From contig JANQJB010000045.1 of NCBI GenBank assembly GCA_028281865.1, positions 1 to 64,000 on the forward strand: a DNA stretch of 64,000 nucleotides, given 5' to 3'. Numbering within the stretch: position 1 is the first letter of the stretch; every line of letters begins with the position of its first letter. Shown here piece after piece: positions 45,012 to 53,889 of the stretch. The notes beneath the pieces were generated by a model, which searched no databases, was not told the DNA's origin, and was given only the letters and a program-made list of their open reading frames with translations. The DNA comes from Marinagarivorans sp. (GTDB lineage: Bacteria > Pseudomonadota > Gammaproteobacteria > Pseudomonadales > Cellvibrionaceae). The position numbers and the translations under genes are program-made.

Positions 45012-46361
45012 ATGCAAGCAAAATTTACCCAAGGCTCAATCTTTAAGCACATCACCGCGATGACCGCAGCAAGCACGATGGGCTTGCTCTCACTATTTTT
45101 GGTCGACTTTATCGATCTTTATTGGTTGAGCTTGTTAAACAACGTTGAATTAACAGCCGCCATTGGGTTTTCCGCTTCGATACTGTTTTTCACTTTGTCG
45201 ATAAGCATCGGACTTTCAATAGGCTGTGCCGCATTAGTGTCACAGGCGATTGGCCGTGGTGATGCGCTATACACTCGCTCCCTGGTTGTCCACATTATCG
45301 TCTGCGTCCTTATTCTTACCGCTATCGTTGCATTTCTAACCGTCTTTTCAGTCACACCGTTACTGCGACTACTGGGCGCCTCGGCGGGCTCGATGGTTTA
45401 TGCCAATCAGTACTTAACAATAATTTTACCGTCGATGCCACTACTCGCATTGGCAATGGTATTTAACGGTGTGCTGCGGGCAGCGGGACAAGCCAAAACC
45501 GGTATGGTATTAACGTTAATTGGCGGAGCGGTGAATGCGATATTAGACCCAATATTGATTTTCGGCTTTGAGATGGACATTAAAGGAGCCGCCTGGGCAA
45601 CAGTGGGGTCGCGTGTTGCAATGGTGGTTTTCGGCTTTTATTTTGTCGCTATCAAAGATAATTATATTGGCGGGTTTGTTCCTTCACGGTTTACCACCGA
45701 TTTAAAAAAATATTTGACTACAGCCTTTCCGGCAGTTCTCACTAATTTATCGACACCTATAGGCGTCGCGTATGTAACAGCAGTAATGGCTCAATTTGGC
45801 GACGCCATTGTGTCGGGCAATGCCATAGTGACCAAATTACAACCTTTGGCATTTGCGGGCCTGTTTGCATTATCAGGAGCCGTCGGACCAATCGCAGGGC
45901 AAAATTTTGGTGCACTGCAGTTTATCCGTATTCGCGAAACACTCACAAAAAGTCTACAGTTCATTCTCTACTATTCGTTAATTGCCTGCGCAATTTTATT
46001 TATTGCCTGCGATATGATCATTGCAGTATTCGGCGCTCAAGGAAGTGCAGCAGATGTGATACGGTGGTTCTGTTATGGCCTTAGTCTCACATTTATCTTT
46101 AATGGCGCTACTTTTGTGACTAACGCTATGTTTAACAATCTTAATGCTGCGCCTGTCGCTACGACTTTTAATTTCAGTAAAGCAACCATAGGCACGATAC
46201 CTTTCGCCTATTTTGGTGCCCAATGGGGGGGAGCGTTCGGCGTTTTAGTCGGCGTGCTTATTGGCAGCGTATTAATTGCTATTGTAGGAACATGGTATGC
46301 CTACCACTACATTGCACGTTTGGAAAATAAGCAAATTGCTGAGCAAGCGGATGTTGCTTAA
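45012..46361 (+). CDS. MATE-family efflux transporter
   Basis: A 449-residue transporter with about 12 helices in two similar halves. ATG 45012 has AAGG just upstream and replaces the TTG at 44976. Start QGSIFKHITAMTAASTMGLL and the family signature pieces FNGVLRAAGQAKTGMVLTLI, GGAVNAILDPILIFGF and FALSGAVGPIAGQNFGA are as expected for the MATE (DinF/NorM-like) group. It would export organic cations or drugs using a sodium or proton gradient. It stands alone, divergent from the PqiA-like gene. Confidence 0.9.
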   Translation: MQAKFTQGSIFKHITAMTAASTMGLLSLFLVDFIDLYWLSLLNNVELTAAIGFSASILFFTLSISIGLSIGCAALVSQAIGRGDALYTRSLVVHIIVCVLILTAIVAFLTVFSVTPLLRLLGASAGSMVYANQYLTIILPSMPLLALAMVFNGVLRAAGQAKTGMVLTLIGGAVNAILDPILIFGFEMDIKGAAWATVGSRVAMVVFGFYFVAIKDNYIGGFVPSRFTTDLKKYLTTAFPAVLTNLSTPIGVAYVTAVMAQFGDAIVSGNAIVTKLQPLAFAGLFALSGAVGPIAGQNFGALQFIRIRETLTKSLQFILYYSLIACAILFIACDMIIAVFGAQGSAADVIRWFCYGLSLTFIFNGATFVTNAMFNNLNAAPVATTFNFSKATIGTIPFAYFGAQWGGAFGVLVGVLIGSVLIAIVGTWYAYHYIARLENKQIAEQADVA

Positions 46362-46373
46362 CATTTGACTTCC

Positions 46374-46401
46374 CAAGCGTTTGCAGATCACCTCACGCTT
46401 G
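46374..46401. terminator. Possible bidirectional hairpin between convergent genes
   Basis: CAAGCGT and ACGCTTG pair over 7 bases across a 14-base loop, overlapping the end of the acetyltransferase gene. It lies between the convergent MATE and acetyltransferase genes and has no clear T-run. Confidence 0.3.
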
Positions 46402-46830
46402 CGCTGAGCGTAGTTCGGTCCAAGGGCCAAAATCTCCGACCCCCGAAGTAACTTTTGCAAAACCAAGCTTGCTATAAAACGACATAGCTTTTTGATTGCA
46501 ATCGTCGCATTTGAGCGTAAAACCGTTATCGAATACCTCAGCGCATTTTTTTAACAACGTGCGTCCAACGCCCTGTCCTTGAAACTGAGGTAATACGTAA
46601 AGATGATGAACAAATTGGCAATCAACAATTATGCCGATAAACCCTACTATCCTATCTTCGTGTTTGTCGATAGCGAGATAAAGCTCCTCACCGGTAATTA
46701 AATGATTAAAATCGCTAACTGACATACCCGCTCGTGGGTAACAACCCGCTGCAGCGCGCGATTTATTAAAGATTTCACACAAGCGCTCGATTTCGTCGAG
46801 CTTGGCTTTTCTTATTAAGAGATCCATCAT
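46393..46830 (-). CDS. GNAT-family N-acetyltransferase
   Basis: A 145-residue acetyltransferase. Motif A is HHLYVLPQFQGQGVGRTLLK (V-x-P-x-x-Q-G-x-G) and motif B is CDDCNQKAMSFYSKLGFAKV. Two ATGs lie together at 46830 and 46827. It lies 13 bases after the YgiQ gene on the same strand, so the two are probably co-transcribed. The substrate is unknown; the shape is that of small-molecule or peptide N-acetyltransferases (RimI/YhhY-like). Confidence 0.83.
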   Translation of the reverse strand: MMDLLIRKAKLDEIERLCEIFNKSRAAAGCYPRAGMSVSDFNHLITGEELYLAIDKHEDRIVGFIGIIVDCQFVHHLYVLPQFQGQGVGRTLLKKCAEVFDNGFTLKCDDCNQKAMSFYSKLGFAKVTSGVGDFGPWTELRSAQA

Positions 46831-46843
46831 CCACTCTTTAACT

Positions 46844-49000
46844 TTATCGACGACGTGTTTTAGTTCGACTGTTGCGCAATCGTGTTTTTTTATCTACTGG
46901 CATCCGGCTTGTTGAACGTGACCTCGATTTTAGTTTGTGTTTAGGGTTCAAATCATCCGTTGGAACCAGTGCATTAGGCCCATCCCCGATCAAATCTTCA
47001 CGCCCCATATTTCGAAAGGTCTCACGCAACATTGGCCAGTTTTTCTTGTCGTGAAAACGCAACAGAGCCTTTTGCAGTTTTCGTTCCGGTAGCGTTCTCG
47101 CGGAATAGACTTTCTCACTTTTATAGCTAACTTTTTTTAGTGGATTTTTTCCAGAATGATACATCGCTGTGGCGAGCGCCATCGGCGACGGATAAAACGT
47201 TTGCACCTGGTCCAGGCGATATTTATTGCGTTTTAACCACAGCGCTAAGTTAATCATATCCTTGTTGTGCGAGCCCGGATGCGCCGCAATAAAATAGGGA
47301 ATTAAATATTGTTTTTTGCCGGCTTCCTTAGAGTAGCGATCAAACAATTTTTTAAATGAATCAAAGGTCCCTATTCCAGGCTTCATCATTTTACTCAGTG
47401 TTGCGTCTTCGGTATGTTCCGGAGCAATCTTCAGGTAACCGCCAACATGGTGTGTCACCAATTCCTTAATATATTCTGGATCTTCCACAGCGAGGTCGTA
47501 ACGCAAACCGGAAGCGATGGCAACTTTTTTTATCCCAGGTATTTTGCGTGCCCTTCGATATAAGCGCGTAGTAGGCGAATGATCAGTCACTAAATTCTTA
47601 CAAATGGTGGGGTAGACGCAGGATAAGCGCCGGCAATTAGCGTGAATCTTAGGGTCTTTACAATTGAGCTGATACATATTCGCGGTGGGCCCACCCAGGT
47701 CTGAAATGACACCTGTAAACCCCGGGACTTTATCGCGAATTTCTTCTATTTCCTTGACGATCGAATCTTCAGAACGGCTTTGAATAACGCGTCCCTCATG
47801 CTCGGTTATGGAACAAAAAGTACAACCACCAAAACAGCCACGCATGATATTAACGGAGGTTTTAATCATTTCATAAGCGGGAATAGTTGCCCCTTCATAC
47901 GACGGGTGAGGTACCCGCGCGTAGGGCAAGCCAAACACCATATCCATTTCATGCGTTTCTAGTGGAATGGGTGGCGGGTTTACCCAAATTTCTTGCGTGC
48001 CGTGGCGTTGAACCAAGGTGCGCGCATTCATCGGGTTGGATTCTTGATGCAGCACTCGAGAGGCATGCGAATATAACGCAGGATCGTTGCGTACTTTTTC
48101 AAAAGAAGGTAAACGAATGTAAGTATTTTCTAGCGTCAATTCATGTTCACGGTGCAAAGGGAAAGGCACTATTTTTATCGCCTGCTCCTCAGTTTGTGCT
48201 GATTTTTCTTCTGTGGAGCAAGTAGACCCGGTTTCCGGATTGATGTTATAAGGATTGGGAAGCTGATCAATATTTTTTGGCCAGTCAATACGCGTTGAAT
48301 CAATTTCCGTCCAAGCTGTGGGAAGTTTATTTTTAATGATCGCCGTACCGCGAATATCATTAACAGATTCAATACTTTCACCCTGAGATAAACGCCACGC
48401 CAATTCTATAATCGCGCGTTCCGCATTGCCGTACAGTAATATGTCCGCGCCAGAATCAAGTAAAACGGATCGGCGAACTTTATCTGTCCAATAGTCGTAA
48501 TGCGCGATGCGCCGCAAGCTCGCCTCTATTCCGCCGACAACGATAGGAACATCTCTGAAGGCTTCTCGACATCGCTGAGAATAAACAGTCACTGCCCGAT
48601 CAGGGCGCTTGCCGCCGATGTCATCTGGTGTATAAGCATCGTCGTGACGCAGCCTCAAATCAGCCGTGTAACGGTTTATCATTGAGTCCATATTGCCTGC
48701 GGTGATACCAAAAAATAAATTTGGTTTACCCAAAACTTGAAAAGACTCAACACTGCGCCAGTCAGGCTGCGCAATGATTCCGACACGAAAACCCTGATAC
48801 TCTAGCAAACGACCAATAATAGCCGCACCAAAACTGGGGTGATCGACATAGGCATCACCCGAAATAATAACAATGTCGCAGCTATCCCAACCAAGCTGAT
48901 CCATTTCACTTTTGGCTAGCGGCAAAAACGGAGCAGGACCGAGGCATTCGGCCCAAAATTTAGGATACGAGGAAAGATCTCGCGCTTTTTGAGGAATCAT
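46844..49000 (-). CDS. ygiQ: YgiQ-family radical SAM protein
   Basis: A 718-residue member of the UPF0313/YgiQ family. ATG 49000 is preferred to the in-frame TTG at 49018. The N-terminal part (about 35-230) carries the conserved [20 protein letters not shown] and [17 protein letters not shown]. The radical-SAM cluster motif [13 protein letters not shown] has cysteines at about 389, 393 and 396 for a [4Fe-4S] cluster and SAM. The C-terminus is strongly basic ([20 protein letters not shown]). Length and motifs match E. coli YgiQ, a widely conserved protein whose substrate is unknown. Confidence 0.92.
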   Translation of the reverse strand: MIPQKARDLSSYPKFWAECLGPAPFLPLAKSEMDQLGWDSCDIVIISGDAYVDHPSFGAAIIGRLLEYQGFRVGIIAQPDWRSVESFQVLGKPNLFFGITAGNMDSMINRYTADLRLRHDDAYTPDDIGGKRPDRAVTVYSQRCREAFRDVPIVVGGIEASLRRIAHYDYWTDKVRRSVLLDSGADILLYGNAERAIIELAWRLSQGESIESVNDIRGTAIIKNKLPTAWTEIDSTRIDWPKNIDQLPNPYNINPETGSTCSTEEKSAQTEEQAIKIVPFPLHREHELTLENTYIRLPSFEKVRNDPALYSHASRVLHQESNPMNARTLVQRHGTQEIWVNPPPIPLETHEMDMVFGLPYARVPHPSYEGATIPAYEMIKTSVNIMRGCFGGCTFCSITEHEGRVIQSRSEDSIVKEIEEIRDKVPGFTGVISDLGGPTANMYQLNCKDPKIHANCRRLSCVYPTICKNLVTDHSPTTRLYRRARKIPGIKKVAIASGLRYDLAVEDPEYIKELVTHHVGGYLKIAPEHTEDATLSKMMKPGIGTFDSFKKLFDRYSKEAGKKQYLIPYFIAAHPGSHNKDMINLALWLKRNKYRLDQVQTFYPSPMALATAMYHSGKNPLKKVSYKSEKVYSARTLPERKLQKALLRFHDKKNWPMLRETFRNMGREDLIGDGPNALVPTDDLNPKHKLKSRSRSTSRMPVDKKTRLRNSRTKTRRR

Positions 49001-49122
49001 CGCGTTCACAGCAAACAAAATAGCTGATTATTTTCCCACAGAACGCCACTGACTGCTAGAAAATGGGCTAGCGTGTAATACCTAAGGCAGGATATCCAGA
49101 ACCTGTCTCAAATAGGTTCCAG

Positions 49123-49488
49123 TTATTTACCAATGAGAGACTTAATGCCGCCAATTGCCGCGGCACCGTTAAAAGGTTTTATAATCCAACCCTTCACACC
49201 CGCAGCTTTACCGCGTTGTTTCATGCTGGGATCGCTTTCCGTGGTCAGCATGATAATCGGCAAATTTGCTTTGCCCGCGGCTCTCACTTTTTCGCACATC
49301 GTTAGCCCATCCATGCGCGGCATATTAACGTCACAAATAACAAGTTTTAGTGAAGCATCCGCCTGAATTTTGGTTAAACCGTCTTGACCGTCGTTTGCGG
49401 TAGCGACACCAATGCCCTGACCTGCAAGAAATTCGCTTACTTCTTTGCGCACGGTTTCTGAGTCGTCAACAATTAACACTTCTGCCAT
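49123..49488 (-). CDS. Single-domain CheY-like response regulator
   Basis: A 121-residue receiver with no output domain. The ATG at 49488 follows GGAG. Acidic residues VDDSE, phospho-acceptor D53 (VICDVNMPRMDG), T and K (MLTTESDP, IIKPFNG) are all intact, so it should be phosphorylated by a histidine kinase such as CheA, which is not in this window. The sequence resembles small CheY proteins next to chemoreceptors. It is encoded close to a CheX-like protein (130 bases) and a short chemoreceptor, suggesting one signalling unit. Confidence 0.87.
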   Translation of the reverse strand: MAEVLIVDDSETVRKEVSEFLAGQGIGVATANDGQDGLTKIQADASLKLVICDVNMPRMDGLTMCEKVRAAGKANLPIIMLTTESDPSMKQRGKAAGVKGWIIKPFNGAAAIGGIKSLIGK

Positions 49489-49618
49489 CACGCATTCTCC
49501 GATTTATCAAATTAATTAAAAAATGCAAATTTGTTAACCCGACGGAAGTTAATTACCGGGTCAACGGTATAGTGTGCATTTTGCTATTGCAAGCTTCCAA
49601 GTTCTCCGCAAAATCATG

Positions 49619-50191
49619 CTAGAAAAATTCCAGTTCACCAGTATTGTTTTGCAACTCGAATGCACTTGCGGGAATGTCAAACTCGACATCTGTTTTACTA
49701 TATAAATACAAGCTTCCCGCCAAAATTAATTGTCCCACGTTGCTTACACCAACATGAACATCGCATAGATTGTCATCATCGCTAATGTCAGAGAGAATCG
49801 TTTTTTTTGAAAGTTGGCAGGGTGTCGACATACCCAAGTGATTCACTCCTTCATGTACATAGCGTTTTACATCACCGCAAAAACGATTACCACACTCCAA
49901 AAACCGGCTTTCTAATTCATTATTCTCTTTCACATTAGCTTCGTTATTTTGTGCAATTAAATTTTTAAGCTGCTCATCTTGATAGTGTAATACCACTAAC
50001 AATTTGAAGTGAATTGCCGAAATTGTTAACAGTATCCGGCTCATATGGCTTTCAATAAGATCGCGTTCGCGAATAAAATCCAAATCGTATTGAGAGCAAT
50101 CAAGTACGTCGGTGACGCTATCTACTAGCGATTGCCTAAGTGTTCGTTCAAGCGAATCCCATGTTTGTTTTGATACGCGCTGTTCAGTCAT
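49619..50191 (-). CDS. CheX-like protein, putative CheY-P phosphatase
   Basis: A 190-residue protein. Residues 93-135 (ELESRFLECGNRFCGDVKRY, then GMSTPCQLSKKTIL) resemble the catalytic helix and following strand of CheC/CheX phosphatases, and E99-C-G-N102 fits the E-x-x-N motif that attacks the phospho-aspartate of CheY. The C-terminal strands (LCDVHVGVSNVGQLILAGSL) fit the CheX fold. The first 80 residues are helical and unrelated to classical CheX. The gene lies between a CheY-like regulator and a sensor-less chemoreceptor, which supports a role in switching off CheY-P. The family call is mine from motif and context, not from a search. Confidence 0.45.
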   Translation of the reverse strand: MTEQRVSKQTWDSLERTLRQSLVDSVTDVLDCSQYDLDFIRERDLIESHMSRILLTISAIHFKLLVVLHYQDEQLKNLIAQNNEANVKENNELESRFLECGNRFCGDVKRYVHEGVNHLGMSTPCQLSKKTILSDISDDDNLCDVHVGVSNVGQLILAGSLYLYSKTDVEFDIPASAFELQNNTGELEFF

Positions 50192-50236
50192 TAACTTAAT
50201 ATTCCGTGCATCACTCGCCTATTATTCAGAAGCACG

Positions 50237-50986
50237 CTAAGTTCCCACATTACTAAGTTTGCTCGAAATATTATTTACCGAAGTCAAAATAAGCTGGGTA
50301 CTCGCCTGTATGTCCTGAAATGTCGAAACTGTGATCACCTCACTTTTTGAGAGATGCGACTTGTACTCATTATTAAGCGATTCTGATTGCTCCGCCAAGG
50401 CACGCACCTCGTCGGCAACAACCGCAAAGCCTCTTCCCTGCTCACCCGCCCTCGCAGCTTCGATGCTCGCATTTAGCGCCAAGATTATCGTTTGTTTAAC
50501 TATCGTACTGAAATCCTCATTCTGCCCCTGCATCATAATATTGTGTTCGATTAGGGTATTTAATTCCTCGTTCCAACGCTCGAAGGTGTGTAACAACTCC
50601 TGCAACTCCTTCATTTCCTTTGCGATATCTATAACCACAGAACTTAGGGCTTGCTGGCTTTGAAGCGTACTTTCTAATTTGGACTTCACTTCCTCAGCAG
50701 AAGACTTTTCGTGTCGATTACTTTCCTCCAGAGCTCTTTCGAATTGACTCTGAGATTCTGCTATTGCCTGCTCAAGTGTTGCAATTTTTTCCTGGGATTC
50801 ATCTAAAGCACTCTTATCAATCTTAGTTTCGAGCGAGCACTGCAATTCTGATATCTGCTTATTTTTGCGCTCTAACTCGTCTTCTAAACAAGCATATGCT
50901 GAGTTAGAGCGTAATCTTTGCCTTAGCAAAAACGCACTAAGCCCTAATAAAACCAAAAGCGCAATGTGTTCCAGTATTAATAACAT
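50237..50986 (-). CDS. Short chemoreceptor without sensor domain
   Basis: A 249-residue methyl-accepting-chemotaxis-like protein. One helix (about 4-21) anchors it. A coiled coil (about 35-125) leads into the conserved signalling tip (about 165-200: [20 protein letters not shown], then [13 protein letters not shown]). There is no periplasmic domain and no HAMP, and the signalling bundle is much shorter than usual, with few heptads on the return side. It can dock with CheA/CheW but must take its input from inside the membrane or from another protein. It forms a run with the CheX-like and CheY-like genes. Confidence 0.82.
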   Translation of the reverse strand: MLLILEHIALLVLLGLSAFLLRQRLRSNSAYACLEDELERKNKQISELQCSLETKIDKSALDESQEKIATLEQAIAESQSQFERALEESNRHEKSSAEEVKSKLESTLQSQQALSSVVIDIAKEMKELQELLHTFERWNEELNTLIEHNIMMQGQNEDFSTIVKQTIILALNASIEAARAGEQGRGFAVVADEVRALAEQSESLNNEYKSHLSKSEVITVSTFQDIQASTQLILTSVNNISSKLSNVGT

Positions 50987-51216
50987 CTAGATATAAGAAA
51001 GCAATTGAATTATTTGATAGTTAAAGTATAGACACTATCAATATGATGTCAGGGGAATTCAAAAGTATGAATCAAGTGAATGCATATAAATAGAATATGC
51101 CTACTTTCCACCTATTAAGATTTGCAATATAACGCGCAATATTTACAACGCGACGCGATAGAAAAAGCGAATGGTTTCGATGTCTGATGAGATTCAGCGA
51201 AAAATAGTTTAATGCC

Positions 51217-52299
51217 TCACTTTATTTTGGCTAAACACGAAGCTCTTGGGTGCATAAAATCGTAAAATTCATCGCTTTCACAACCAATTTTTTGTGGATC
51301 ATAAGAACCTAGCATAGGAATATTGTAGGTGTTAGCAACTTCGATTACGTGAGCTTCAACCTCCACCAAAGCCTTTGTCGTTGGAGATTTTGGATCTTGC
51401 CATACATTTTCGTGGTATGGCGTTAGGATAAATATAACGTCGATCTCCTTTTTCTTTATGTGCTCAACCAGCTTAACTAAAAGCTCTATTCCCTCGTCCG
51501 ATACCTGTCGGTTACCAGCTTTTAACTTGTAGGGTTTCCCACCAACCGGGATTGCAGCAATATAGCTATCTCTAATAACCTTAGAAGAATAAACCAAACT
51601 CCCATCCGGCAATAGTACCGGTTCCGGTGCGCCAACTGAGAGATTTAATGAATCGACCTCCTCAATAACATATTCACTTTTTCCAATCGTTTCCAAAGAT
51701 CGCACAAAGTATTGAGGGTTAATTAAATTTACCCAATATTTTATTTTCTGGTTTTCGGGGCTAATTACTTGGCTCTTGGAATCGAGTTGTGAACGCATAA
51801 CACTGTATTCATGTTTTAAACGCTCCCATCTAACATCGCGATTGAGATCCAGTGTCCAAGGATCGATTCCCATAACAATTTTTTCAGGTAGCTTTTTCCT
51901 ATTCAAAAGGATGTGGGTAAATGCCAATAAATCCTCTAAGCCACCACCAGCAACAGCGAGATTTATTAGCGACCTACAATGAGTCAAAAGTGACTTATTT
52001 TCTCTAAATGAGCTTATCTGCATTACGTGACTACTACCAAGAACAGTGCAATCAGCCTGAATTTCCTCGTACAATGCCAGTTCGCGCTTAATATTGCGCT
52101 CGTTCCATGAATTTTTTGGCCAATACAAGCCCACATTTGAAAATACTAAGCTGCGCGCGTAATCTTGAGCGGAATCTCCTTTTTTTTCACGGTATAAAGC
52201 GGACGGGTCAACATAAAAGTTGACCCCTGATACCAAAACCAAGAAACATAGCGTTAGCGCCAATAACAAACCAAAATAGCGTGAATAAGTGATCAACAT
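51217..52299 (-). CDS. SGNH-like partner of an MBOAT O-acetyltransferase
   Basis: A 360-residue protein with one N-terminal helix (about 9-28) and a periplasmic domain. The catalytic nucleophile region VLGSSHVMQ (G88-S-S-H91) and the late DFMHPRASC (Asp-x-x-His) fit a SGNH/DltD/AlgJ-type acyltransferase or esterase. It begins one base after the MBOAT gene on the same strand, so the two are surely one operon. In such pairs the MBOAT protein passes an acetyl group across the membrane and the SGNH partner places it on a glycan. The glycan is unknown; no polysaccharide synthesis genes are adjacent. Confidence 0.75.
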   Translation of the reverse strand: MLITYSRYFGLLLALTLCFLVLVSGVNFYVDPSALYREKKGDSAQDYARSLVFSNVGLYWPKNSWNERNIKRELALYEEIQADCTVLGSSHVMQISSFRENKSLLTHCRSLINLAVAGGGLEDLLAFTHILLNRKKLPEKIVMGIDPWTLDLNRDVRWERLKHEYSVMRSQLDSKSQVISPENQKIKYWVNLINPQYFVRSLETIGKSEYVIEEVDSLNLSVGAPEPVLLPDGSLVYSSKVIRDSYIAAIPVGGKPYKLKAGNRQVSDEGIELLVKLVEHIKKKEIDVIFILTPYHENVWQDPKSPTTKALVEVEAHVIEVANTYNIPMLGSYDPQKIGCESDEFYDFMHPRASCLAKIK

Positions 52300-52300
52300 A

Positions 52301-53794
52301 TTAAAATTGAAAATAAAGAAATTCGCTTTCTTGCTGTATATACATAACGGCTACAGTTAACAACAGCGCTGTGATACAGACAAATCGATAAGTCGGTTGC
52401 CATGTGATCCATCGCTCTCTCTCTTCACCTCCGGTAAAGCTATTCATATCGAGAGCGGGTGTTTCCTTCTTTAGCCACTCAAGTGAATTGGGCATCAGCC
52501 ACACTATCAAAAACATCAAGATTAGCATGTTGATTAACGCCGGTTCCAAGCCTCCAGGCGGAGATATACCATGCTTACCGAGCATTGCGTGATAAAGGTG
52601 CAAAGCGCCACTGACAGATTCTGCCCGAAACATAACCCAAGCAATAACTACCGCGAAAAAAGTCAGTAATACGCCGATAAGTTTCAGCAATTTAGCATAT
52701 TCTTTTCCGCCAATATCTTTTTCGCTACTAACTCTTTTATCACCAGCAAAAGCGCGCCAGGCATGATTAATACACAAATAAAAACCGTGCAGCCCTCCCC
52801 ATATGATGAAGGTCCATCCAGCACCATGCCACAAACCGCCTAATAACATCGTCAACATGAGATTGACATAACGACGCGCTATACCCCGGCGATTTCCACC
52901 TAGCGAGAAATAGAGATAATCTCGTAAAAATCTTGATAATGTAATATGCCAACGACGCCAAAATTCGATAATACTCTGCGCCTTATAGGGCGAGAAAAAA
53001 TTGGCAGGCAAGACAATACCAAACATTCTCGCAAGGCCAATTGCCATATCGGAGTAACCTGAAAAATCAAAATATAATTGAAATGTGTAGGCTAAAGCCC
53101 CAGACCAAGCTTCTACTAAGGTCACCGGTACAGAATTTTCCGCGGAGGCAAATACTGGCGTTGCATAAACCGCGATATTATCGGCTAACACCACCTTTTT
53201 AAAAAGGCCTAAGGCAAACAATGAAATTCCAACAGATAGATGTGAAAAATCCAACTTAGCGATTGCGTCGTTACGAAATTGCGGCATCATTTCCTTGTGA
53301 TGAACGATTGGCCCGGCAATCAGCTGGGGAAAGAAGGTTACGAATAAACAATAGTGTAAAAAGTCGTATTCTTTAGTTTGATCGCGATATGCGTCAACTA
53401 AAAAAGTAATTTGTTGAAAAGTAAAAAACGATATAGCAAGTGGCAATAGTATTCTTTCAAGATTAAAGCTCAAGTCAAACGCTACATTAATAGAATCGAC
53501 AAAAAAGTTTGCGTACTTAAAATAGCCTATGGAAGCCAAGTTCACGCCGACACCAACAAACAATAGCAATTTGCTACGAGTAAGGTACAAACGCCGCCCT
53601 ACAAAATAGTTAAAAATAATCGATGCGACGATCAATACTAAATATGCTGGATTCCACCACGCATAAAACAGTAATGAAGCTATAACCAACCAGCTTAAAG
53701 CCAGCCGTTTGTTTAAGTATTCACCAATTAAATAAAAGCCAACAAGAACAATCGGTAGGAAGAGGAAAATAAATATATAGGAATTAAACAACAT
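52301..53794 (-). CDS. MBOAT-family membrane O-acyltransferase (AlgI-like)
   Basis: A 497-residue protein with about 11-12 helices. Conserved pieces are SFFTFQQITFLVDAYRDQ, the IAGPIVHHKEMMPQF loop, FWRRWHITLSRFLRDYLYFS and the catalytic histidine region LLGGLWHGAGWTFIIWGGLH, all standard for AlgI-type MBOAT acyltransferases of cell-surface polysaccharides. It sits one base upstream of the SGNH partner. It likely moves acetyl groups for O-acetylation of an exported glycan. Confidence 0.9.
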   Translation of the reverse strand: MLFNSYIFIFLFLPIVLVGFYLIGEYLNKRLALSWLVIASLLFYAWWNPAYLVLIVASIIFNYFVGRRLYLTRSKLLLFVGVGVNLASIGYFKYANFFVDSINVAFDLSFNLERILLPLAISFFTFQQITFLVDAYRDQTKEYDFLHYCLFVTFFPQLIAGPIVHHKEMMPQFRNDAIAKLDFSHLSVGISLFALGLFKKVVLADNIAVYATPVFASAENSVPVTLVEAWSGALAYTFQLYFDFSGYSDMAIGLARMFGIVLPANFFSPYKAQSIIEFWRRWHITLSRFLRDYLYFSLGGNRRGIARRYVNLMLTMLLGGLWHGAGWTFIIWGGLHGFYLCINHAWRAFAGDKRVSSEKDIGGKEYAKLLKLIGVLLTFFAVVIAWVMFRAESVSGALHLYHAMLGKHGISPPGGLEPALINMLILMFLIVWLMPNSLEWLKKETPALDMNSFTGGEERERWITWQPTYRFVCITALLLTVAVMYIQQESEFLYFQF

Positions 53795-53889
53795 TGGTGA
53801 GCAAAGTATGAAAGTTGATACGCCAATGGGGTCGAATTGAAATGATTACTGCGAACAATGGTTGTTAGTAATTTTAAGGCTCACCGCTG

